The notes under the pieces: generated by a model | Told to the model about the DNA's origin: nothing | Databases searched by the model: none | Seen by the model: the letters and a program-made list of their open reading frames with translations, nothing else | Assembly (NCBI GenBank): GCA_947453585.1 | Contig: CANGHQ010000098.1 | Location: 1 to 6,721, forward strand | Direction of reading: 5' to 3' | Length of the DNA: 6,721 nucleotides | Source of the DNA: Burkholderiales bacterium | GTDB lineage: Bacteria; Pseudomonadota; Gammaproteobacteria; Burkholderiales; Burkholderiaceae_C | Part shown: positions 1 to 4,778 of the stretch, one piece after another | Position numbering within the stretch: the stretch's first letter is position 1 | Layout: each line of letters begins with the position of its first letter | Translations under genes and position numbers: made by a program

Positions 1-1
1 C

Positions 2-319
2 CAAACCGGTTTGATCTCCATGGTGGGCAAGGCCGAGCGCGGCCCGGTGGCCATTGAAGCCATCAAAAAGCACAAGAGCGCCTACCTGATGGCCGTGGGC
101 GGCGCTGCCTATTTGGTGAGCAAAGCCATCAAGCACGCCAAGGTAGTGGGCTTTGCCGACCTGGGCATGGAGGCGATCTATGAATTTGACGTGGTGGACA
201 TGCCGGTGACCGTGGCGGTGGACTCGGGCGGCACCAGCGCCCACATTACCGGCCCGGCCGAGTGGCAAAAGAAAATTGCTCCCGGCGAGTTCAAAAACAT
301 CGGCATCAAGTCGGCCTAA
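2..319 (+). CDS. fumA: Class I fumarate hydratase, C-terminal fragment (5' end outside window)
   Basis: This is the last 105 residues of an iron-sulfur class I fumarase, which hydrates fumarate to malate in the cytoplasmic TCA cycle. Only the C-terminal swivelling domain (fumarase_C/TtdB-like) is visible. It carries the segments MVGKAERGP, YLMAVGGAAYLVSKAIK, FADLGMEAIYEF and DSGGTSAHITGPAEW, the usual order in this family. The iron-sulfur cysteines lie in the missing N-terminal part. The frame is open to the left edge with no start codon required; a TTG at 11 is only an internal codon. The reading frame closes with TAA and murI follows after 24 nt on the same strand, so the two may be cotranscribed. 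The symbol is by family, since paralogues (FumA/FumB) cannot be separated from this fragment. L(+)-tartrate dehydratase is a less likely relative. Confidence 0.88.
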   Translation, partial: QTGLISMVGKAERGPVAIEAIKKHKSAYLMAVGGAAYLVSKAIKHAKVVGFADLGMEAIYEFDVVDMPVTVAVDSGGTSAHITGPAEWQKKIAPGEFKNIGIKSA

Positions 320-343
320 GGCCCGCGCGCCCCACCCTGCCCC

Positions 344-1156
344 ATGCAGCCCATCGGTGTATTTGACAGCGGCGTGGGGGGCCTGAGCGTGCTCAAGGCC
401 CTGCGCCAGGCGCTGCCCCAGGAGCGGTTTGTCTACGTGTCAGACGCAGGCCACGCGCCCTATGGCGAACGCGACGTCGCCCATGTGCTGGCGCGCTCGG
501 TGGCCGTGGGCCAATACTTGGTGCAAAGCCACCAGGTCAAGGCGCTGGTGGTGGCCTGCAACACCGCCACCGCAGCGGCAATTGCCGCCCTGCGCGCGGC
601 CCACCCCACGCTGCCCATCGTGGGCGTAGAGCCCGCACTCAAACCCGCCGCCGCACGCAGCCGCACCGGTGTGGTCGGCGCGCTAGCCACCCGTAGCACG
701 CTGGCGAGCGAAAAATTCCAAGCCTTGTTGCAAGCCCAAAGCCTGCAGGTGCAATTTGTGCTGCAAGCCTGTGACGGCCTTGCCGCCGCCATTGAATGCG
801 CAGATACGCAACAAATACACGCCCTGTGCGCCCGCTACACGGAGGCGCTGGGGCCGGTGGGAACCGCGCCGGGCGCCATCGATACCGTGGTGCTGGGTTG
901 CACCCACTACACCTTCGCGGCAGAGGTATTGCAAGACTTGCTGGGCCCGAATGTGGAACTGATAGACGCCGGCGACCCGGTGGCGCAACGCACGGCAAGC
1001 CTGCTGGCGCAGGCGGACGATCTTCAACCAGAACCAAGTGACGCTGGCGCCGCGTGGCTTGAACTTTGGACCACGGGTGATGCACAAACGCTGCAAGACG
1101 CAGCGCAGCGGTGGCTTGTGGCCACCGGGCCAGCGCATAAGGTGGAGATTGGGTGA
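344..1156 (+). CDS. murI: Glutamate racemase
   Basis: The enzyme interconverts L- and D-glutamate in the cytoplasm, supplying D-Glu for the second residue of the peptidoglycan stem peptide. The protein has 270 residues, normal for the family. The N-terminus IGVFDSGVGGLSV carries the conserved Asp8-Ser9. PYGE lies at 39-42. The two catalytic cysteines sit in the canonical contexts VACNTATAAAI (Cys72) and LGCTHYTF (Cys186), with the adjacent His188. No PLP site is expected, because this is a cofactor-independent racemase. The ATG at 344 is chosen because the family motif begins three residues later; no good Shine-Dalgarno sequence precedes it. The gene follows fumarase closely and may depend on that transcript. 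The next gene downstream (higA) is convergent. Confidence 0.96.
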   Translation: MQPIGVFDSGVGGLSVLKALRQALPQERFVYVSDAGHAPYGERDVAHVLARSVAVGQYLVQSHQVKALVVACNTATAAAIAALRAAHPTLPIVGVEPALKPAAARSRTGVVGALATRSTLASEKFQALLQAQSLQVQFVLQACDGLAAAIECADTQQIHALCARYTEALGPVGTAPGAIDTVVLGCTHYTFAAEVLQDLLGPNVELIDAGDPVAQRTASLLAQADDLQPEPSDAGAAWLELWTTGDAQTLQDAAQRWLVATGPAHKVEIG

Positions 1157-1206
1157 TTTGTCGGGGACTGCCGCCTGACCCAATGCAGACGAAAACCGCG
1201 CTCAAA

Positions 1207-1291
1207 GCCTGAACGCCACCGAATAATCAGGCGAGATAACGCGTTGAGGCGGCGCAAAGAACCTGTGCCTAGACGCCCACAAAGCAGGCAC
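1207..1291. other. Convergent intergenic region with two small inverted repeats
   Basis: The 189-nt gap between the converging ends of murI and higA holds no credible gene. Two short inverted repeats of similar size are visible. GCCTGA (1207-1212) pairs with TCAGGC (1227-1232) across 14 nt, and GTGCCT (1265-1270) pairs with AGGCAC (1286-1291) across 15 nt. Neither is followed by a convincing T-tract on either strand, so they are at best weak transcription stops for the two converging genes. Six-base arms can arise by chance in GC-rich DNA. Confidence 0.25.
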
Positions 1292-1318
1292 CACGCCGCT
1301 GCCCATACCGTTTCCTAA

Positions 1319-1332
1319 GCCCCTGCTGGCGC
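1319..1332 (+). repeat. 14-bp direct repeat, left copy (flanks higBA)
   Basis: GCCCCTGCTGGCGC occurs here and again at 2019-2032 in the same orientation, exactly 700 bp apart, one copy on each side of the higBA module. The bases next to both copies differ, so the identity is exactly 14 bp. The core CTGCTGGCGC also occurs inside murI at 1001-1010, where it is explained by codons, so part of the match may reflect composition. Confidence 0.45.
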
Positions 1333-1345
1333 TGGCGCGCTTGGA

Positions 1346-1648
1346 TCAGGCTTCGGTCGCTTCACGCCGCACAATGCGCCCCAGCACGTCAGCCATGGCG
1401 GTGCGCGCTTTCTCTGTGTCGTAGTGGGTTTGAAGGTTGACCCAGCTTTGCGCATCGGTGCCAAAAAACGCGCCCAGGCGCAGCGCCGAATCAACCGTGA
1501 TACCGCGCAAGCCCTTCACAATTTCATTGATGCGCCGGGGCGGCACGTCAATAGCCTTGGCGAGCGCGTACTGGCTGATGCCCAAGGGCTTTAGCCAATC
1601 TTCCAGCAAGATAACGCCAGGGTGAATAAGTGGAACTGTGCGCGGCAT
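1346..1648 (-). CDS. higA: HigA-type antitoxin (XRE-family DNA-binding protein)
   Basis: This is a 100-residue protein of the HigA/VapI antitoxin family. It neutralises the HigB mRNA interferase by binding it and represses its own promoter. The N-terminus (IHPGVILLEDWLKPLGIS) is typical of the family. A helix-turn-helix runs from about residue 25 to 47, with the turn around DVPPRRINEIVKG, followed by LRLGAFFGTDAQSWVNLQ. The ATG at 1648 is preferred over an in-frame start at 1735 because an excellent ribosome site, AAAGGAG (1656-1662), lies 7 nt ahead and the longer start would overlap the toxin gene. The start is 13 nt after the higB stop codon, which touches the ribosome site, so translation is probably coupled. 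The order toxin-then-antitoxin is characteristic of higBA and opposite to most type II modules. Confidence 0.93.
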   Translation of the reverse strand: MPRTVPLIHPGVILLEDWLKPLGISQYALAKAIDVPPRRINEIVKGLRGITVDSALRLGAFFGTDAQSWVNLQTHYDTEKARTAMADVLGRIVRREATEA

Positions 1649-1655
1649 GGTGACG

Positions 1656-1662
1656 CTCCTTT
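1656..1662 (-). promoter_or_regulatory. Strong ribosome binding site of higA
   Basis: AAAGGAG on the minus strand lies 7 nt before the higA ATG. Its first A is the last base of the higB TGA stop codon. It decides the higA start and contrasts with the absence of any such site ahead of higB. Confidence 0.8.
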
Positions 1663-1940
1663 CAGTGGTAATCGACAATTTCAACGCGGGCGGCGTGCCC
1701 GCCTGCCCATACAAAGCACAGCCGCCATTGGCCATTTATGCGGATACTGTGCTGCCCCTTGCGGTCGCCCTTGAGGGCTTCCAACTGGTTACCCGGCGGC
1801 AGGCGCAAAAACTCCAACGTGGTAGCCGCGTGTAGCTGCTGCAATTTGCGCATGGCCACCGCTTCAAAATTGACAAACCTAGCAACGCGCCTGCCCCCGA
1901 AAAAAGCCTCGGTATCGCTGCATTGAAAATCTTGAATCAT
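1662..1940 (-). CDS. higB: HigB-type toxin (RelE/ParE-fold mRNA interferase)
   Basis: This is a 92-residue toxin of the HigB family, predicted to cleave mRNA on translating ribosomes when not bound by HigA. The start MIQDFQCSDTEAFFGGRRV and the body RKLQQLHAATTLEFLRLPPGNQLEALKGDR match the family throughout. KGDR begins at Lys57, the conserved Arg73 is in QWRLCF, and the protein ends in Asp90-Tyr91-His92. The length and these positions agree with the Proteus HigB layout as I recall it. The ATG at 1940 is chosen because the family begins there; the in-frame extension to 2054 is arginine-rich, non-conserved and would run through the promoter. No Shine-Dalgarno sequence precedes the ATG. The predicted transcription start falls almost on it, so the toxin may be read from a leaderless mRNA. 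All expected residues are present and no disruption is seen. Confidence 0.93.
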   Translation of the reverse strand: MIQDFQCSDTEAFFGGRRVARFVNFEAVAMRKLQQLHAATTLEFLRLPPGNQLEALKGDRKGQHSIRINGQWRLCFVWAGGHAARVEIVDYH

Positions 1941-1946
1941 GCCCGA

Positions 1947-1975
1947 ATAATAACGACCGCCGTTATCAAAGTCAA
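1947..1975 (-). promoter_or_regulatory. higBA promoter (sigma70-like)
   Basis: On the minus strand, TTGACT (1970-1975) and TATTAT (1947-1952) are separated by exactly 17 bp. They match the sigma70 consensus at 5 of 6 positions each. The -10 box ends only 6 nt before the higB ATG, so transcription should begin at or within a base or two of the start codon. Confidence 0.75.
1950..1966. promoter_or_regulatory. Palindromic operator candidate for HigA autorepression
   Basis: ATAACG (1950-1955) and CGTTAT (1961-1966) form an inverted repeat with a 5-bp centre. It fills most of the spacer between the -35 and -10 boxes and overlaps the -10. A repressor bound here would block RNA polymerase, as expected for HigA autoregulation. 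Assignment to HigA is inferred from position and symmetry. Confidence 0.6.
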
Positions 1976-2018
1976 GCCGCGCCCCAGCCGCCCAGCGCCT
2001 AGTCCATGACCTTTCTGC

Positions 2019-2032
2019 GCCCCTGCTGGCGC
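2019..2032 (+). repeat. 14-bp direct repeat, right copy (flanks higBA)
   Basis: This is the second copy of GCCCCTGCTGGCGC, between the higBA promoter and the tRNA-Arg gene. It also lies inside a small imperfect hairpin formed by TGCGCC (2016-2021) and GGCGCA (2033-2038). The rest of the 1976-2145 gap shows no gene. Confidence 0.45.
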
Positions 2033-2145
2033 GGCGCAAAAGGTGAGGGCACACTAACCCCGACTTATGCGCACGAAGAAATGAAGGTTTACAGAGGGGG
2101 AAAGGTGGAAAGCCGGAAGTTTGCGGAACGCTAAAAACTTGAATT

Positions 2146-2222
2146 TGGCCTGTCCGACAGGGATCGAACCTGTGACCTACAGCTTAGAAGGCTGTTGCTC
2201 TATCCAACTGAGCTACGGACAG
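2146..2222 (-). tRNA. tRNA-Arg (anticodon TCT)
   Basis: A complete 77-nt cloverleaf with encoded CCA (2146-2148). The acceptor stem is CTGTCCG/CGGACAG with discriminator G. The D arm is GCTC/GAGC. The anticodon stem ACAGC/GCTGT encloses CTTCTAA, which gives anticodon TCT reading AGA. The variable loop is AGGTC and the T arm is ACAGG-TTCGATC-CCTGT. It starts with a C1-G72 pair, where many tRNA-Arg have G1. It lies 58 nt downstream of tRNA-Pro on the same strand, but an intrinsic terminator sits between them. A TATCAT element (2236-2241) could be its own -10 box, with no good -35. Downstream there is only a weak imperfect hairpin (AAGTTT/AAACTT, 2117-2140) without a T-tract. Confidence 0.97.
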
Positions 2223-2242
2223 TCGCTGGCTGACAATGATAG

Positions 2243-2273
2243 AAACAAAAATGCCAAAGACTAGGCTTTGGCA
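2243..2273 (-). terminator. Intrinsic terminator between tRNA-Pro and tRNA-Arg
   Basis: On the minus strand, TGCCAAAG and CTTTGGCA form a perfect 8-bp stem (2252-2273) with a 6-nt loop. The run TTTTTGTTT (2243-2251) follows directly. The stem starts 7 nt after the CCA end of tRNA-Pro, as expected for a tRNA transcript terminator. There is no T-tract on the plus side, so it is directional. Confidence 0.75.
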
Positions 2274-2280
2274 AATTATG

Positions 2281-2357
<77 letters not shown>

Positions 2358-2366
2358 ACAGCGAGT

Positions 2367-2372
2367 ATTCTA
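2367..2372 (-). promoter_or_regulatory. Candidate -10 box for tRNA-Pro
   Basis: TAGAAT lies 9 nt upstream of the mature 5' end of tRNA-Pro and would give a 2-4 nt leader. It is followed by a GC-containing discriminator, as in stable-RNA promoters. No good -35 box is found at 16-18 bp, so the call is weak. Confidence 0.35.
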
Positions 2373-2443
2373 ACCGCCTGCAGCAAGGCAACTGGCCGCC
2401 GCTGCCAAATCTCTTTCATTCTTGCTGATCTGCCTGCTTTTTC

Positions 2444-3190
2444 ATGCTTTCCCCTTCCCTGCTTTGGCTTGATGCCGACGACGCCTTCCCGCCGGTAGAC
2501 CGCGCCTGGGGCGAGGCGTCCGACGCGCCAGGCCTGCTGGCCGCCGGGGGCGGTCTGGACGTGGCACGTTTGCGCAGCGCCTATACCCAGGGCATCTTCC
2601 CGTGGTTCAGCCGGGGCCAACCCGTGTTGTGGTGGAGCCCGAACCCGCGCATGGTGCTCAAGGTGGCCGATTTTCGACTGCACCGCTCGCTCAAGAAAAC
2701 CCTGCGCCGATTCGAACAAACGCCTGGTTGCGAAATTCGCGTTGACACCGCGTTTGAGGCGGTGATCCGCAAATGCGCACAGGCGCCGCGCGAGGGGCAA
2801 AACGGAACCTGGATCCTGGGCGCCATGGTGGACGCCTATTGCGCCCTGCACGCGCAGGGCCTGGCCCACAGCGTAGAAACCTGGGTCGATGGCGAGATGG
2901 TTGCGGGCCTGTACTGTGTGGCCATAGGGCAGGCGGTGTTTGGCGAATCCATGTTCAGTGAACGCAGTGACGGCTCAAAAATTGCACTGTCTGCGCTGGT
3001 GGCCTTTTGCCTGCACCACCAAGTGGCACAAATCGATTGCCAGCAAAATACGCAGCATCTGGCGTCCCTGGGCGCGCGCCCGGTGCCGCGTGCGGATTTT
3101 GTGGCCACACTGGCGCAAGCCACCCGAGCGCCGGCGCTGGAGTGGCAGTTTTCACCCGCTGATTGGGAACCGCTTTTGTCAACCCGCTGA
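2444..3190 (+). CDS. aat: Leucyl/phenylalanyl-tRNA--protein transferase
   Basis: Aat transfers Leu or Phe from aminoacyl-tRNA to proteins with N-terminal Lys or Arg in the cytoplasm. This creates an N-degron recognised by ClpS and degraded by ClpAP. The protein has 248 residues, slightly longer than the E. coli enzyme. Family motifs appear in order: WLDADDAFPPVDRA (8-21), LLAAGGGLD (31-39), AYTQGIFPWFS (46-56), LWWSPNPRMVL (62-72), NGTWI (120-124), AGLYCVAIG (154-162), GESMFS (167-172) and QIDCQ (196-200). With a constant offset of 12, Glu168, Asp198 and Gln200 correspond to the catalytic-site residues Glu156, Asp186 and Gln188 of E. coli Aat. The ATG at 2444 fits the family start, although no Shine-Dalgarno sequence is visible and no promoter is obvious in the short gap to the divergent tRNA. 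bpt follows after 7 nt. Confidence 0.97.
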   Translation: MLSPSLLWLDADDAFPPVDRAWGEASDAPGLLAAGGGLDVARLRSAYTQGIFPWFSRGQPVLWWSPNPRMVLKVADFRLHRSLKKTLRRFEQTPGCEIRVDTAFEAVIRKCAQAPREGQNGTWILGAMVDAYCALHAQGLAHSVETWVDGEMVAGLYCVAIGQAVFGESMFSERSDGSKIALSALVAFCLHHQVAQIDCQQNTQHLASLGARPVPRADFVATLAQATRAPALEWQFSPADWEPLLSTR

Positions 3191-3197
3191 GCCTTGA

Positions 3198-3959
3198 ATG
3201 ACAAACCTCAAAGACCTTCCGCTGCAAGCATTGCAGTTTTATTCCACGGCGCCCTACGCCTGCAGCTACTTGCCCGCGCGCCTGGCGCGTTCGCAAGTGG
3301 CCACGCCCAGCCACCTGATTGACAACGCCACCTATTCCGATCTGGTGGCCGAGGGCTTTCGGCGCAGCGGAATGTTCACCTACCGTCCGCACTGCGACGG
3401 CTGCCAGGCCTGCATTGCCCTTCGGGTGCAAGCTGGAGCGTTCGTGCCCAGCCGCAGCCAGCGCCGGGCCTGGAAGCAGCACCAGGGCCTGCAGGCGCGC
3501 GTGCTGGGTCTGGGCTTTGTGGCCGAGCATTACGCGCTCTACCAGCGCTACCAGCAAAGCCGCCACGCCGGGGGCGGCATGGAAGAAGACAGCGCGGGGC
3601 AGTACACCCAGTTCCTGCTACAAAGCCGCGTCAATTCACGCTTGGTGGAGTTTCGCGAACCCGCAAGCGATGGCCAGCCCGGCGCGCTCAAGATGGTGTC
3701 TATCCTGGACGTGCTCAGTGACGGCATTTCCGCCGTTTACACCTTTTACGACCCGGACGACCGCGCCAGCTACGGCACCTACAACGTGTTGTGGCAGATC
3801 AACCAGGTCAAAGAACTCGGCCTGTCCTTTTTATACTTGGGCTATTGGATAGAACAAAGCCAAAAAATGAGTTACAAGATCCAGTACCAACCGGTAGAAC
3901 TGCTCATCGATGGCCGCTGGCAATCGCAGCAAACGAAACGGACCCATGACCAAACCTGA
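3198..3959 (+). CDS. bpt: Aspartate/glutamate leucyltransferase (Bpt, ATE family)
   Basis: Bpt moves Leu from Leu-tRNA to N-terminal Asp or Glu, the second branch of the bacterial N-degron pathway. It is often annotated as arginyltransferase (ate) because of its fold. The protein has 253 residues, usual for the family. Visible motifs are FYSTAPYACSYLPARLARSQVATP-like sequence at 14-37 (FYSTAPYACSYL, then RSQVATP), GFRRSGMFTYRPHCDGCQACIALRV (53-77), GLGFVAEHYALYQRY (104-118), the AVYTFYDPDD segment (179-188) with GTYNVLWQI (193-201), and YLGYWIEQSQKMSYK (213-227). Four cysteines (22, 66, 69, 72) cluster in the N-terminal domain, resembling the cysteine set that binds an iron-sulfur cluster in some ATE enzymes. 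It starts 7 nt after aat, so the two are one operon. Its last 14 nt overlap the start of the iclR-type gene. Confidence 0.95.
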   Translation: MTNLKDLPLQALQFYSTAPYACSYLPARLARSQVATPSHLIDNATYSDLVAEGFRRSGMFTYRPHCDGCQACIALRVQAGAFVPSRSQRRAWKQHQGLQARVLGLGFVAEHYALYQRYQQSRHAGGGMEEDSAGQYTQFLLQSRVNSRLVEFREPASDGQPGALKMVSILDVLSDGISAVYTFYDPDDRASYGTYNVLWQINQVKELGLSFLYLGYWIEQSQKMSYKIQYQPVELLIDGRWQSQQTKRTHDQT

Positions 3960-4728
3960 TACCCCCCATGCCGCCACGCCTTCCGTACAGGTGATTGAGC
4001 GCATGTTCACCCTGATCGACGTGCTGGCATCGCGCGAAGAGGCCATGACGCTCAAGGACATCAGCGAGAAAGCCGGTTTGCACCCGTCCACCGCCCACCG
4101 CATCCTCAACGACCTGGTGCTTGGGCGCTTTGCCGATCGCCCCCAGCCTGGCAGTTACCGCCTGGGCATGCGCCTGCTGGAGCTGGGCAACCTCGTCAAA
4201 GGCCGCCTGAACGTGCGCGATGCGGCACTGGCACCCATGCGCGAACTGCACAAGCTCACGCAGCAACCGGTGAACCTGAGCATGCGCCAGGGCGACGAAA
4301 TCATTTATGTGGAACGCGCCTTCAGCGAGCGCTCGGGCATGCAGGTGGTGCGCGCCATTGGCGGGCGGGCGCCCTTGCATCTCACTTCCGTGGGCAAGCT
4401 GTTTTTGGCCGCCGACGACCCGCAGCGCATCCGCGCCTATGCCACCCGCACCGGCTTGCAGGGACACACCAAGAACAGTATTACCGACCTGGCTACCCTG
4501 GAGCGCGAACTCTCGCGCGTGCGCCAGTCAGGCCAAGCCAATGACAATGAAGAACTGGAGTTGGGGGTGCGCTGCATGGCCGCAGGCATTTATGACGACC
4601 AGGCCAAGCTGGTGGCCGGCTTGTCGATCTCCTCGCCATCGAGCCGCATGGACGACGCGTGGATGCCCAAGCTCAAGGAAACAGCGCAGCAGATCTCGCA
4701 GACCTTGGGTTACCGCGGCGCGTCTTGA
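3946..4728 (+). CDS. IclR-family transcriptional regulator
   Basis: This is a 260-residue one-component regulator. A winged helix-turn-helix occupies about residues 12-75: SVQVIERMFTLIDVL, then MTLKDISEKAGLHPSTAHRILNDL as the DNA-reading helices, then GSYRLGMRLLELG. A GAF-like IclR effector domain follows (about 85-255), with YVERAF, HLTSVGKLFLA and the conserved GVRCMAAGIYD containing Cys210. The ligand and target genes cannot be told from sequence. The ATG at 3946 gives the family-length protein; an in-frame ATG at 3910 adds 12 residues unlike the family and has no better ribosome site. The start overlaps the bpt stop by 14 nt, so translation may be coupled to the aat-bpt transcript. No metabolic target operon lies beside it, unlike many IclR genes. 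A strong terminator follows 21 nt after the stop. Confidence 0.93.
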   Translation: MTKPDTPHAATPSVQVIERMFTLIDVLASREEAMTLKDISEKAGLHPSTAHRILNDLVLGRFADRPQPGSYRLGMRLLELGNLVKGRLNVRDAALAPMRELHKLTQQPVNLSMRQGDEIIYVERAFSERSGMQVVRAIGGRAPLHLTSVGKLFLAADDPQRIRAYATRTGLQGHTKNSITDLATLERELSRVRQSGQANDNEELELGVRCMAAGIYDDQAKLVAGLSISSPSSRMDDAWMPKLKETAQQISQTLGYRGAS

Positions 4729-4749
4729 GTGGTGCGAGGCGGATAAACC

Positions 4750-4778
4750 AAGGGGCCCGATCAGGGCCCCTTTTGCTT
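4750..4778 (+). terminator. Intrinsic terminator of the aat-bpt-iclR operon
   Basis: AAGGGGCCC (4750-4758) and GGGCCCCTT (4764-4772) form a perfect 9-bp, GC-rich stem with the loop GATCA. TTTTGCTT follows on the plus strand. The tract runs into the stop codon of the convergent pbpG (4777-4779). On the minus strand the stem comes just after pbpG but is followed by only a few scattered T residues, so it may stop transcription weakly in that direction too. Confidence 0.88.

Noticed and set aside
639..1205. Long minus-strand open frames opposite murI
   Set aside because: They are arginine/alanine/proline-rich shadow frames of a GC-rich coding gene with no recognisable domain, and murI is certain on the plus strand.
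1941..2054. N-terminal extension of HigB by 38 residues
   Set aside because: It is arginine-rich, has no family similarity, and would place the promoter -35/-10 and operator inside the coding region.
2117..2140. Hairpin after tRNA-Arg (AAGTTT/AAACTT) as terminator
   Set aside because: The stem is AT-rich with a bulge and no T-run follows on the minus strand, so it is too weak to call.
1157..2145. Genomic island integrated at the tRNA-Arg 3' end
   Set aside because: The higBA side faces the tRNA 3' end, but no second copy of the tRNA 3' sequence and no integrase is found in the window. The only flanking repeats are unrelated to the tRNA.
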